Assembly (NCBI RefSeq): GCF_958301595.1
Contig: NZ_CATQJU010000001.1
Span: 2,294,001 to 2,358,000, forward strand
Source: Porphyromonas vaginalis
GTDB lineage: Bacteria; Bacteroidota; Bacteroidia; Bacteroidales; Porphyromonadaceae
Direction: 5' to 3'
DNA length: 64,000 nt
Position numbers and translations under genes: made by a program. Under the pieces are notes generated by a model, which ran no database searches, had not been told where the DNA came from, and saw nothing but the letters and a program-made list of their open reading frames with translations. This document shows, one piece after another, positions 25,424 to 34,558 of this stretch. Within the stretch, counting starts at the first letter, position 1; each line of letters begins with the position of its first letter.

Positions 25424-27087
25424 AAAAAGCACTCTTACACTACCTCCAGGGAGTCAAAGCTAGGATTCCACAGCTAGTATGGCTACTGATTGCGCTGCTA
25501 GCGATCTTGACGCTCAATAACCTCGTCATCAGAGGCCTACTCTCTAGGAGTGCCACTTATCTATCTAGAGAAAACCTCCCCCTACTATGGGATACCCTCT
25601 GGATGGCTACGCTACTCTACATCATCCCCACTCTGATTCCCCATCGCATCACACGTCGCGTGGTCCTCATCACCGAGCTAGTACTGGTTAGTGCCATACA
25701 CATTATGGACCTCTACCTCGTCAGTACCTATCAGATGCCTTACTGCGATGCTATCGCCATCCCGATCTTTGCGACCAATCCCGGAGAGGCCCACGGCTTC
25801 TTTCAGTCGCTACGACTAGATATACCCTTTATGCTACGAGAGGGCGGCAAGCTCCTACTAGCTATCTTCCTGCCGCTCGGCATCTCTTGGCTCATAAGTC
25901 GTGCTAAGAGGACTAAAGAGCAAACCACACCTTGTGACAAGCGCATCCAGCGATACAGCTCCAGAGCCCTCTTTGTAGTAGTTCTCGTGGGTGCACACAT
26001 ACTCGGTATCAACTATCTGCGTCAGACGCGTATCGCCACCAGTTCCGGAGTCATACAGTACAATGTGCATGCACCTCTAGTTCGTCTCATGCTGAGCAGT
26101 GGAGAGCTATATCGCAATGCAAAGCACTGCTCGCTAGACTACAGACCCCGACAAGCGACACCCCAAGAGGTAGCCGTAGACTCGCTCCTACCACCACACA
26201 ACGTCGTGCTGGTTCTTGCCGATGACGTTTACTCGCACCTGATGCACTGCTACAACCTAGACATCAATGAGAATACACCAACCATAGACTCCCTCCTGCA
26301 GGCTGGCTCTCTCATCAAGCTGGACAGCGTCTATAGTGCCTCTGACAATGCAGCTCTAGCTGCAGCCTGGACGCTCTCTCTCTGTCCTAAGGATAGCCCT
26401 GACAGCTGGGACACCTACCCCTCTATCTATAGTATCTTTCGTGCAGCAGGCTACGACACCTATTGGCTAGACAACACTCCTCGCATAGCCCGTGGACTAG
26501 ATGTCTACCCACAGCTAGCTGCCGACTGCGACCAGCACTTCTTTACCAATCTACGTGCAGACGATCAGGAGTGGACAGACCGCATCCCCTACGATGATGC
26601 GGTCCTCGACCAGCTCAAGCAGCTAGAGAGCCAGTCTCGTCTCACCACCATACATCTCTTGGGAGCACGCAGTAACATTTGGTGGCGTATCCCCGAGGAG
26701 TTTTGTAAGTACAATCGTCTATCGGCAAACATTGACATAGACTTACCAGGCGATGCTCTAGACCACGTAGCTCAATACTACAACGTCGTCTACTACCAGG
26801 ACTATCTACTCAAGCAGCTCATCGCACACTACCAGGAGACCCCCACGATACTTATCTATTGTAGCCCGGTGGGTGTGTATAGTGAGTGGCACCCCTACTC
26901 CAGCGGACCAGTCGCTCCCGAGATGAGAGGTCAGGTACCCATGCTACTCTACCTCTCCCCAGCTATGCAGCGCATCTCTCCCGCTCTACGAGATCAGCTC
27001 CTACAGCTCAACGCCGAGCGTCACAACCTCAGCGACCTACCCCAGCTACTGATGCGACTCTCTAGCATCCGGGTTTCCCTCTCGTAG
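25420..27087 (+). CDS. Phosphoethanolamine-transferase-like pseudoenzyme (paralogue of the upstream gene)
   Basis: This 555-aa protein has the same layout as its upstream neighbour: about five membrane segments, then a sulfatase-fold domain that can be aligned along its length (NVVLVLADDVYSHLMHCYNL...NTPTIDSLLQAGSLIKLD). Every catalytic position is altered. The metal Glu of GES becomes Asp in ADD, the NTLTS nucleophile loop becomes NAALAA, GSH becomes GAR, and SDH becomes SPV. It is therefore probably inactive as a transferase. The frame is intact and full length, and it overlaps the active paralogue by 4 nt (ATGA), which suggests a conserved partner, scaffold or regulator instead of decay. 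Confidence 0.8.
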   Translation: MKKALLHYLQGVKARIPQLVWLLIALLAILTLNNLVIRGLLSRSATYLSRENLPLLWDTLWMATLLYIIPTLIPHRITRRVVLITELVLVSAIHIMDLYLVSTYQMPYCDAIAIPIFATNPGEAHGFFQSLRLDIPFMLREGGKLLLAIFLPLGISWLISRAKRTKEQTTPCDKRIQRYSSRALFVVVLVGAHILGINYLRQTRIATSSGVIQYNVHAPLVRLMLSSGELYRNAKHCSLDYRPRQATPQEVAVDSLLPPHNVVLVLADDVYSHLMHCYNLDINENTPTIDSLLQAGSLIKLDSVYSASDNAALAAAWTLSLCPKDSPDSWDTYPSIYSIFRAAGYDTYWLDNTPRIARGLDVYPQLAADCDQHFFTNLRADDQEWTDRIPYDDAVLDQLKQLESQSRLTTIHLLGARSNIWWRIPEEFCKYNRLSANIDIDLPGDALDHVAQYYNVVYYQDYLLKQLIAHYQETPTILIYCSPVGVYSEWHPYSSGPVAPEMRGQVPMLLYLSPAMQRISPALRDQLLQLNAERHNLSDLPQLLMRLSSIRVSLS

Positions 27088-27118
27088 CAGCAGTCCCCTA
27101 TTACTCACACAACACGCT

Positions 27119-27162
27119 CGCCACACCTATGAGACTTCGAGTCTCATTCGTGTGGCTTTTTT
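27119..27162 (+). terminator. Terminator after the transferase pair
   Basis: A CCACAC / GTGTGG outer stem and a TGAGACT / AGTCTCA inner stem are followed by CTTTTTT. Confidence 0.85.
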
Positions 27163-27163
27163 A

Positions 27164-27203
27164 GTTTCATACCTATGGCACTGGAGTTTCATACCTATGA
27201 AAC
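27164..27203. repeat. Short 22-bp palindrome array (2 units)
   Basis: GTTTCATACCTATGGCAC (27164) and GTTTCATACCTATGAAAC (27186) are separated by TGGA. The first unit has mismatched arms (GTTTC with GGCAC), combining the two arm types seen at 58432-58560. Confidence 0.65.
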
Positions 27204-27441
27204 TATACTCTCCTCACAGACGTTGCTAAAGTTGCCCTAATTGATCTTCCCTTGGGCGGAGGCGGGGCAGGGCTGACGCATTATAATAATGAGTTCATCC
27301 AAACCCCGCTTGTCGCTCATGTGTAGCTCCTGCAAGAGCGATTATGATGCGTCAGACCTATTTGGGCAAAATTAGACGCTGGCTCGTTGCAATAATTTGG
27401 AACTGGTTACATATTGAGACGGCGCAGTGTCGGGGAAAAGT

Positions 27442-27590
27442 GATCCTCACGTGGATATTTCGAAATCCCCACGTGGAGAATAAAAAATTCCTCGGAAGAA
27501 TGAAATGAAACTTCGGAAGAAATGATTCGCCTCCACGTGGAAAAAGAAAAATATCCACGTGGAGATTTGAGATTCCCCACGTGGATATTC
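27442..27590. repeat. 22-bp palindrome array inside composite 3
   Basis: The dyad series resembles composites 1 and 2: CACGTGGA and CCACGTGG cores near 27447, 27469, 27534, 27556 and 27578, with CTCGGAAG and TTCGGA dyads between them. Confidence 0.75.
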
Positions 27591-27696
27591 GAGAAAGGAG
27601 GGAATCGAACGAATTTCCCCGTAAAGATATGTAAATAGAGATTAGAGGTTAGAGGTCTCGGAGTGAATCGGAACAATCGGAGGGATTGGAGCGATA

Positions 27697-27948
27697 CGAC
27701 CGCTTGCGGTCGGACAAATCATAGTCCCCAGTCGGAGGGGCTACGCCCCGAACGACTGGGGGTAGGAGTGCCATGTGAAGTAAGCAACCTCCCCATTGTG
27801 GGAGGTCGGACTGGAGCTGTAACTATAAGCTGCGTCTAGTCCGACCCACAAGGGGTCGATAAGTTGCTATAATCTTGTCCCCGTGGGTCGTTCGGGGCTT
27901 TGCCCCTCTGACCCACGGCGATGATTCGTCGGACCTCTTGCGAGGTCC
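27697..27948. other. Cluster of at least six strong hairpins
   Basis: Stems seen: CGACCGC/GCGGTCG (27697-27713); CCCCAGTCG/CGACTGGGG with an inner GGGGC/GCCCC (27727-27761); CCTCCC/GGGAGG (27788-27805); GTCGGACT/AGTCCGAC (27806-27845); CCGTGGGTC/GACCCACGG with an inner GGGGC/GCCCC (27880-27919); GGACCTC/GAGGTCC (27931-27948). AGCAAC (27783) can pair with GTTGCT (27863) to enclose the middle hairpins in a junction. It could be a nested mobile element or a structured RNA; neither is shown. Confidence 0.55.
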
Positions 27949-28170
27949 TATCCATCAGGGCGGATCGGAGGGTGGGTTAGAGATTAGAGATCCAATCACT
28001 CTGATAGCTCCGATGGTTCCGATAGCTAACAGCCAATAGCTAACAGCTAACAGCCAATCCATGGGTGGCACATTTATATATAGTGACCTCATCTATGCCT
28101 TGCTTGCCGCTCATGTGTAGCCCCTGATAGAGCGATTATAATGCGTCAGCCCTGGCGGGGGGGGAAGATG

Positions 28171-28202
28171 TTGCTCAGTCTTAAAACATTTTCATACCTT
28201 TG
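28171..28202 (+). promoter_or_regulatory. Promoter of the T9SS serine protease gene
   Basis: TTG (28171-28173), 21-nt spacer, TACCTTTG (28195-28202). A run of eight G lies just upstream (28157-28164). The leader to the ATG at 28396 is about 190 nt, unusually long for this window; I see no recognised riboswitch in it. Confidence 0.72.
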
Positions 28203-28395
28203 CTAGGCGTCTGAAGCTCGATCGAATGTGAAGATTATAAAGCCTAGTCATACGATCACACTAAGTGTAGATATGAGCCTACCGCCACTAGCCTCTATGC
28301 GGTCGCTAGAGTGCGCTAGGGCCACATTTCTTCTGAGCTTCACCAGATACTTGTCACTTATTAAACAACCACCGATATAATACTAACTAAAAGTA

Positions 28396-31281
28396 ATGAA
28401 TCACCTAACGAATCGACTGATCTTACTGATCCTCATACCGCTCTGCCTCCTCACTGGAGCGAGTAGCGGTATCGCACAGCAATCCTTCGGAGGCACACCA
28501 CAGCTTCTCGGGGAGGGCACACTACGCACTGCGACAGCCGGCATATCGCTTGCTCCAGACTTTAACACCCAAGACCTCATGCGCCGAGAGTCATGGCACG
28601 AGGGGAGCTTGCATCGCAAGCCTTACAACGTCGGCAAGGTAGTCCCCTGCTCCATAGACTTCGCTACTGATGCGGAGCTGATCGGCTCTGTAGCAGGCAC
28701 CGACATTTATCGACTAGAAATAGATATGGAGCAGAGTCCTGTAGGACTAAACCTGTACTACTCCGACTTCTTCATTCCTCAAGGCGGACGTCTCTACATC
28801 TACACCCCAGGTGGCGAGCAGCTCCTCGGAGCCTACACACACGAGACGCATCCTAAGCATGGAGCCTTCGCCTCGGAGCCTCTGAGCGGTAGCAAGCTCA
28901 TCCTAGACTATGAGGCTCCTCATAGCTCGGCTATGCCCTCTATCCAGATCAGTGGCGTGGGCTACCTCTACCGCTCGGTAATGCAGGCTAAGGTCAGACC
29001 TACCATAGAGAAGGAAGACGCTTCAGATCCTGGCAAAGATCGTTACTGCCAAATCAACATCAACTGTCCCGAGGGTGACGACTGGCAGGAGCAAAAGAGT
29101 AGCTCGGTCATCTATATGCCTGTCTTCGCTGATGGCACCATGAGCTTGTGCTCAGGCAACCTGATCAACAATGTCAAGGGAGACTTCAAGCCCTATATCC
29201 TTACCGCAGCACACTGCTCGGGCGAGAAGGGTACGGGAGACCCGATCGTGGGAGCGTTCAAAGGAAAGTTTGGCATTGATCAGAGCAAGATGGATCAGTG
29301 GGTCTTTGGCTTTCACTATGAGAAGCCTCGCTGCAACAACAGCGACTACGGCTTTCAGACGACCAAGACACTCACTGGTGCTACTATCCGTACCTACACA
29401 TCTACCTATGGGTACTCTGACGGTATGCTTCTAGAGATCAATGAAGAGATACCTCTCGACTATCGTGTCTACTACTCAGGCTGGAATGCTAATGAGACGA
29501 CTTGGCGCTCTGGTGCTGGCATCCATCACCCAGCAGGAGATGCGACCAAGATCGCCCTTTATAATGGAGGTATGAGTCTCGGACAGTGGGCCGAAGGTAA
29601 TCTGAAAAACCCTACAACATTAGGTGGAAAAGATGATCACTACAAGCTTATGTTTGACAAGGGAAATACTGAGGGAGGCTCCTCAGGATCGCCACTATAC
29701 AATGAAAACAAGGAGCAAATCGGCACACTCACGGGAGGATTTATAACTACCTGTTCTCAAGATGGGTACTATGGTCGCCTCAGCTCACACTTCAACAGGT
29801 ACAGCGACAAGGGAGATCTATACCACATGGATATGTACCTCGATCCTGACAAGACGGGTCAGCGCCAGGTGGCCGGCACTTGGCGTAAGGGCTACAAGCC
29901 TTTTACTCCTGTACATGCGCTACGTGGCATGCTAGACCTCAAGAATCACCTCAAGGTAGAACTAGAGTGGGATGCAGTGCCTGCACACGCACAGGGCTAC
30001 CCTATCAGCTATCAGATATACCGCAACGGCACACCACTCAAAGAGGTCACAGAAACTAAGTATACAGACCAGCTCACATACGATCTCACCTCTAGAGGCT
30101 CTGTCCAATACACTGTAGAGGCTCTCTACGATGTCGATGGTAAGAAGATCGCTACCCCAGCAGCTTACCGGACTATCTATACGGGCAAGCTCGTCAAGGA
30201 GGTAAATGCTAATGTCAAAGCGGAGGAAGCTGGAGGCGTAAAAGTCACTTGGGAACACCCCGTCAATGCGCAGACGATCTCTAAGATTGCTGATAGAGCA
30301 AAGATGCATCTAGTCAAAGCTTCCTCTAAGTATGTAGGTGCACTTGCTTACAATGGATATCCTGAGATACGCTACTTTGACAAGTTCCGTCTAGGGCAGT
30401 CTCCCTTTGAAAAGCCTCTATACGTACACCAAGTCAATGTACTGCCTGTACGAAAAGAGAAGGGATGGGCACATACCATCTATCTGCGCCAGAAGCGTAA
30501 CGGGAGCCGTGAGTATGCTCAGACCTTTTCAGTACCCAAGGAGGGAGAAGGCTCTAGTGAGTGGATGTCTGTAACGTTCAGGAAGCCCTTTGAACTACAC
30601 ATGGATGAGAATCTCGAGGTAGGCTTTAAGGTTCGGACAAACTTTCCCCACGAAGTGTACGTCGATACGAACTCTAAGGATGAGTACATGGGGGTAGATG
30701 GCGGTTTCGCTGCAGTCTACTTTGGCTCGCCACTTAACCAGTTGCTAGGACAGCCAGAGCCCACCTTTACTACAGACGGCTATATGGCTATCGAGCTAGT
30801 CGTATCAGATAGTCCTACGCTCAGCGGAGACACGATCCGTGAGACCTTCACGCGTGGTCCACTGCCCGTACCCTTCCCCGAGGTCAAGGGCTATGTGATC
30901 TATCGCAACGATCAGAAGGTCGGAGAGACAGCCCCCACCGTACTCTCTTACAAAGATGCTGCGGGCAAGGAGGGTGACAACTACCGCATCGAGGTACTAT
31001 ACGATGCTCCTGAGAAGCTAGCGATCGATAAGAGCATAAAGAGCACGCAGCAGCCCTATCTCTACCCCTCTGTGATACGAGATATGGCTACCCTAGCTGA
31101 GGCAGACGAGGCACTGTCGCTACAGCTCTACGATCTCTCAGGACGCTGTCTCCTGACGCTACAAGGTGATGCACTACGTAGCTCTATCGATCTGACAGAT
31201 CTACCCGAAGGCTCATACATTGCGCTCATACGCACTATGCAAGAGACCTTTACACAGAGAGTAATGATTAAACGAAACTAA
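28396..31281 (+). CDS. T9SS-exported lysyl-endopeptidase-like serine protease
   Basis: This 961-aa secreted protein has a signal peptide (about 1-28), a pro-region, then a trypsin-fold domain. The catalytic triad is probably His273 (LTAAHCSG), Asp342 (SDGMLLEIN) and Ser430 (GGSSGSPLYN). Many paired Cys occur in the domain (YCQININC, LCSGN), as in Achromobacter/Lysobacter lysyl endopeptidases and the Porphyromonas PepK-type enzymes. Fibronectin-like and jelly-roll regions follow (about 500-860). The end is a type A sorting domain (LSLQLYDLSGRCLLTLQGD ... RVMIKRN) that directs export by T9SS to the surface or medium. Lys specificity is inferred from the family. Confidence 0.88.
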   Translation: MNHLTNRLILLILIPLCLLTGASSGIAQQSFGGTPQLLGEGTLRTATAGISLAPDFNTQDLMRRESWHEGSLHRKPYNVGKVVPCSIDFATDAELIGSVAGTDIYRLEIDMEQSPVGLNLYYSDFFIPQGGRLYIYTPGGEQLLGAYTHETHPKHGAFASEPLSGSKLILDYEAPHSSAMPSIQISGVGYLYRSVMQAKVRPTIEKEDASDPGKDRYCQININCPEGDDWQEQKSSSVIYMPVFADGTMSLCSGNLINNVKGDFKPYILTAAHCSGEKGTGDPIVGAFKGKFGIDQSKMDQWVFGFHYEKPRCNNSDYGFQTTKTLTGATIRTYTSTYGYSDGMLLEINEEIPLDYRVYYSGWNANETTWRSGAGIHHPAGDATKIALYNGGMSLGQWAEGNLKNPTTLGGKDDHYKLMFDKGNTEGGSSGSPLYNENKEQIGTLTGGFITTCSQDGYYGRLSSHFNRYSDKGDLYHMDMYLDPDKTGQRQVAGTWRKGYKPFTPVHALRGMLDLKNHLKVELEWDAVPAHAQGYPISYQIYRNGTPLKEVTETKYTDQLTYDLTSRGSVQYTVEALYDVDGKKIATPAAYRTIYTGKLVKEVNANVKAEEAGGVKVTWEHPVNAQTISKIADRAKMHLVKASSKYVGALAYNGYPEIRYFDKFRLGQSPFEKPLYVHQVNVLPVRKEKGWAHTIYLRQKRNGSREYAQTFSVPKEGEGSSEWMSVTFRKPFELHMDENLEVGFKVRTNFPHEVYVDTNSKDEYMGVDGGFAAVYFGSPLNQLLGQPEPTFTTDGYMAIELVVSDSPTLSGDTIRETFTRGPLPVPFPEVKGYVIYRNDQKVGETAPTVLSYKDAAGKEGDNYRIEVLYDAPEKLAIDKSIKSTQQPYLYPSVIRDMATLAEADEALSLQLYDLSGRCLLTLQGDALRSSIDLTDLPEGSYIALIRTMQETFTQRVMIKRN

Positions 31282-31391
31282 CCCTTAGCTCTCTAAGCAA
31301 GCAAAGGTGACTGAGGCGGAAGTAGCTCGCCAAGAGGCTTCCCCTCAGCACCCAGCTTAAACAGATTACAAACCCTAAACCAACAATTACC

Positions 31392-32822
31392 ATGATGAGG
31401 CTTACAAGATCTATATCTCTACTCGTGATCGTCGCCCTCTCATCATATATATGGAGTGCGGCACAGGTAGACTGGGATGACGACGTATACTACGTCCCCT
31501 CCAAGACTTCTCAGCAAGATAGTCGCTCTAACAACCTGTGGGGCGACTATGAGTATCAGTATGACAATCAAGACCCTCTCGACGCTTACAACCGCCGTGG
31601 AGAGGAGTATCAAGGTGCGCGAGGACAGAGCTACTCCTCATCACAACAACCTAAGAAAGGAGTCGGTAAGTATAGCCGTCGCATCTCTCGCTTTCACAAT
31701 CCTGCTACCATATATATATATGACTCAGACAACGTAGATGTGTACTACAATGAGGATGGTACCTACGGCATTTACAACTATCCCGATCGCTATGACTACG
31801 TAGCTGATCGCTACAACCCCGTCGGCATATCAATTAACCTATGGAGCCCGGGCTGGTACCCCTCGTGGGACTACTACTATGACTACATGTGGTACAGCTC
31901 TTGGTATCCATGGTACACGAATCGCTACCCCTACCCTTACAGCTGGGGTGGATACAGCTACTGGGGACCTTCTATATGGTACACCAACCCTTGGTCATGG
32001 GGCGGTAGCTACTGGTACGGATACTATCCACACTACGGAGGCTACGGCTATGGTGCTGGCTATAACAATGGATACTGGGACGGATACTATGCTGGCTCCT
32101 ACGGTATCTACGATCCATACTACGGAAACTATGTCAAGCCCTCGACCTACTACTCCAACGGTCGCCTAGGTAGTAGCTACTATGACAAGGGCTATAGTAG
32201 CAACCCACGCGCCACACGTGGCAACCAAGGCTCCCTCTCGGGCAATGCTCGTAGAGGTTCGCTAGATCAATCTACTTATAGTCGCAATGAGGTAGCCAAT
32301 CGTGGCAACTTCTGGCAGGATGATCGCAATCGTGTCTATGACAATACGCAGGGACGCAGTGCTCGTGGATCGTACGACCAGTCTACTAGCACACGCCGTG
32401 TCTCCTCTGAGCAGTACCAGATAGGTTCCGCCCGCTCACGTCGTGGCTCCTACTTTGAGGATAGTAGCACGATAAGACAAGATCGTCAACTCTCCTCGCC
32501 AAGTCGCAGCTACGATGCTAGCTCTGCTCGCTCACGTCGTGGTAGCTACGACGCCTCAACGACTAGCCAGAGGAGAAGCTACGACACGCCAAGAAGTTAT
32601 CGCGAAAACAACAGTTCCTCTTCTGTACGCTCTAACCGCGGTAACAGTAGCTGGCAGGGAAGCTCCTCTAGCTCCTCCGCTCGCAGCAGTCGTAGCTACG
32701 ACTCTCCCAGCAGCTCTAGATCATCCTCTAGTAGCTTTGGGTCTTCGTCCTCCTCATCACGGAGCAGCAGCTCATCTAGTAGTTCCTCTTCTTCTGGCCG
32801 CAGTGCTAGAGGACGCCGATAG
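31392..32822 (+). CDS. Secreted Tyr/Trp/Gly-rich protein with Ser/Arg-rich tail, unknown function
   Basis: This 476-aa protein has a signal peptide (about 1-25). After an acidic, Tyr-rich start there is a central part (about 145-255) built almost entirely of Tyr, Trp, Gly, Ser and Pro (for example SWYPWYTNRYPYPYSWGGY). The C-terminal 200 residues are low-complexity Ser/Arg, with repeats of the type RRGSYD and ARGSYDQST, ending in poly-Ser and GRSARGRR. No enzymatic motif or sorting domain is recognised. Composition resembles adhesive, matrix or cross-linkable structural proteins. It follows the protease gene by 110 nt and precedes a FadL-like porin, so it is probably a cell-surface component. 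Confidence 0.72.
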   Translation: MMRLTRSISLLVIVALSSYIWSAAQVDWDDDVYYVPSKTSQQDSRSNNLWGDYEYQYDNQDPLDAYNRRGEEYQGARGQSYSSSQQPKKGVGKYSRRISRFHNPATIYIYDSDNVDVYYNEDGTYGIYNYPDRYDYVADRYNPVGISINLWSPGWYPSWDYYYDYMWYSSWYPWYTNRYPYPYSWGGYSYWGPSIWYTNPWSWGGSYWYGYYPHYGGYGYGAGYNNGYWDGYYAGSYGIYDPYYGNYVKPSTYYSNGRLGSSYYDKGYSSNPRATRGNQGSLSGNARRGSLDQSTYSRNEVANRGNFWQDDRNRVYDNTQGRSARGSYDQSTSTRRVSSEQYQIGSARSRRGSYFEDSSTIRQDRQLSSPSRSYDASSARSRRGSYDASTTSQRRSYDTPRSYRENNSSSSVRSNRGNSSWQGSSSSSSARSSRSYDSPSSSRSSSSSFGSSSSSSRSSSSSSSSSSSGRSARGRR

Positions 32823-32840
32823 TAGACACTTCTAAGGTAT

Positions 32841-32893
32841 GAGACTTGTATCATTAGCCACTGCACGCAGGTTCTGACTAATGGTCAAGTCTC
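32841..32893 (+). terminator. Hairpin between the Tyr-rich gene and the porin gene
   Basis: GAGACTTG...CATTAG pairs with CTAATG...CAAGTCTC around a loop of about 20 nt and is followed by a weak T-run (CATTCGTTT). It is probably a terminator. Confidence 0.5.
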
Positions 32894-32922
32894 ATTCGTT
32901 TATACACCTATACTTATAAACT

Positions 32923-34536
32923 ATGCTTCGACACTATTTCATTCCCCTCATAAGCTCAGCTCTCCTACTCATCACGGGGGGCTATCTATCCGCACAGACT
33001 CATGATAATGCGCTACGCTTTAGCACCGAGACGCTCGACGGGACGGCTCGCTACCAAGCTATGGGAGGAGCCTTCGGTGCTGTAGGTGCTGACTACAGTA
33101 GCTTACGACAAAACCCCGCTGGACTAGGGCTCTTCCGCAGTAACGAGATACAGGGGACCATTGCTTTCGGACAAAACCTGGACCAAGCTACTTGGTACGA
33201 AGAGCACTACAAGAAGGGGCGCACAGCCTTCAGTGGCAATATGTCTGTCGTGCTGGCGACTCCGCTCAGAGGGTCTGGCCTAACCTTCAATCTGGCTCTA
33301 GGCTTCTACCAGCGTCAGAGCTTCGCACGCTCTTTTGACGTAAGCAACCATCATATCACGGACTTCTCACTAGCAGACTACACGGCTCTTATCACGCCGA
33401 CCAATGTCTCTTCCGAGGATCTCCTCAGCAAGAACGCGTATGGCAACGTCCGCGCACCATGGCTCTCCATACTAGGGCATGGAGCTGGCTGGACAGTGCC
33501 ACATCCAAAGGGATTCTATGAGAGTGCTTTCAACTACAGTGAGAAGGGGGGCATCTTAGGGCCGAGCAATTCGCAATTACGAGTCAACGAGCGTGGAGGC
33601 ATCCAGGACTTTGACTTCACTGGTGGACTCAACTACAACGACCGCCTATACTTCGGTCTAGGTCTTAAGATCAGTGCGCTAGACTATCGCATGAACTCTT
33701 ACTACGGCGAGGACTTCATAGACAAGGATTACCTAGAGCTCGCCAACGAGCTTCGCACCTCTGGTTCGGGCGCATCGGTTAGCTTCGGCTTGATCGCTCG
33801 TGTCTCAGGCCATCTGCGCCTAGGTGCTGCCATACAGACACCCACATGGTTCACACTGCAAGACAACTACGTGGCAGGTGCCGAGTCTCGACACCTACGA
33901 GTAGACAAGGAGGGCAAGCCTCTACCCGAGAAGGATTGGACCGTCAAGGATCAGACACCTAGCGATGCTGCTTGGCGTTACCAGCTACAGACTCCCACAA
34001 AGATCGTCCTCAGTGGAGCCTTCGTCGGACGGCATGGCATGTTAAGCCTCGACTATGAGCTGGCCAACTACTCGGGCATCCAGCTCAAAGACACCTATGG
34101 TCCCTTTGTCGATGACAACAAACTGATGAAGGAGTACTTCACCCCGATGCAGAGCACCCTACGTGTCGGTGGCGAGCTGAGAGTCTCTCCTCAGTTCAGT
34201 CTTCGTGCGGGTGGATACTGGAGACAAGCTCCTATGAAGGCTAGCTTCGACTCCGATCCTAAGCAGAGTGCCAAGATCCATGTCAACGAGGCTGGTACCG
34301 TGCCGCACTACGAGATCGTCGGCATGGGCTATGGCGTCACGGGCGGACTAGGCTGGCGCTTCTCACCCTCCTCTTATGTAGATCTAGCTGTCGTCTATCA
34401 GGGACAAAAGTCTCACATGTACCCCTTCCCGACAGGTTACGATGAGAAGACTAAGTTTCACGTTGAGACGCCTCAAGCTATCCAGCTACAGAAGCACCGC
34501 ATCTACGGGGTAGCTACCTTCGGTTTTAAGTTCTAA
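32923..34536 (+). CDS. FadL/OmpP1-type outer membrane transport protein
   Basis: This 537-aa protein has a signal peptide ending YLSAQT. It then has the N-terminal hatch sequence typical of Bacteroidota OmpP1/FadL proteins (GTARYQAMGGAFGAVGADYSSLRQNPAGLG, about residues 40-70), followed by alternating beta strands and a terminal aromatic residue (VATFGFKF). FadL proteins form 14-strand barrels that let hydrophobic compounds diffuse across the outer membrane; some Bacteroidota members are labelled hemin receptors without clear proof. The small EcsC-like gene follows after 22 nt. Confidence 0.88.
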   Translation: MLRHYFIPLISSALLLITGGYLSAQTHDNALRFSTETLDGTARYQAMGGAFGAVGADYSSLRQNPAGLGLFRSNEIQGTIAFGQNLDQATWYEEHYKKGRTAFSGNMSVVLATPLRGSGLTFNLALGFYQRQSFARSFDVSNHHITDFSLADYTALITPTNVSSEDLLSKNAYGNVRAPWLSILGHGAGWTVPHPKGFYESAFNYSEKGGILGPSNSQLRVNERGGIQDFDFTGGLNYNDRLYFGLGLKISALDYRMNSYYGEDFIDKDYLELANELRTSGSGASVSFGLIARVSGHLRLGAAIQTPTWFTLQDNYVAGAESRHLRVDKEGKPLPEKDWTVKDQTPSDAAWRYQLQTPTKIVLSGAFVGRHGMLSLDYELANYSGIQLKDTYGPFVDDNKLMKEYFTPMQSTLRVGGELRVSPQFSLRAGGYWRQAPMKASFDSDPKQSAKIHVNEAGTVPHYEIVGMGYGVTGGLGWRFSPSSYVDLAVVYQGQKSHMYPFPTGYDEKTKFHVETPQAIQLQKHRIYGVATFGFKF

Positions 34537-34558
34537 TCCTCTTTATATCCACAGAACC

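Larger units (their letters stand above)
27268..28154. mobile_element. Composite repeat element 3 with ISAs1-type ends (887 bp)
   Basis: It starts CAGGGCTGACGCATTATA and ends TATAATGCGTCAGCCCTG, with no coding gene. The order is left cap (27268-27357), core, palindrome array (27442-27590), TTAGAG-rich tail, a cluster of strong hairpins (27697-27948) not found in the other copies, CTCCGATGG/AACAGCCA short repeats, and right cap (28071-28154). Both flanks are G-rich (GCGGGG), giving at best an imperfect target duplication. Confidence 0.72.

Noticed and set aside
28203-28395. Riboswitch in the leader of the T9SS protease
   Set aside because: No known aptamer core was recognised and only weak inverted repeats are visible.
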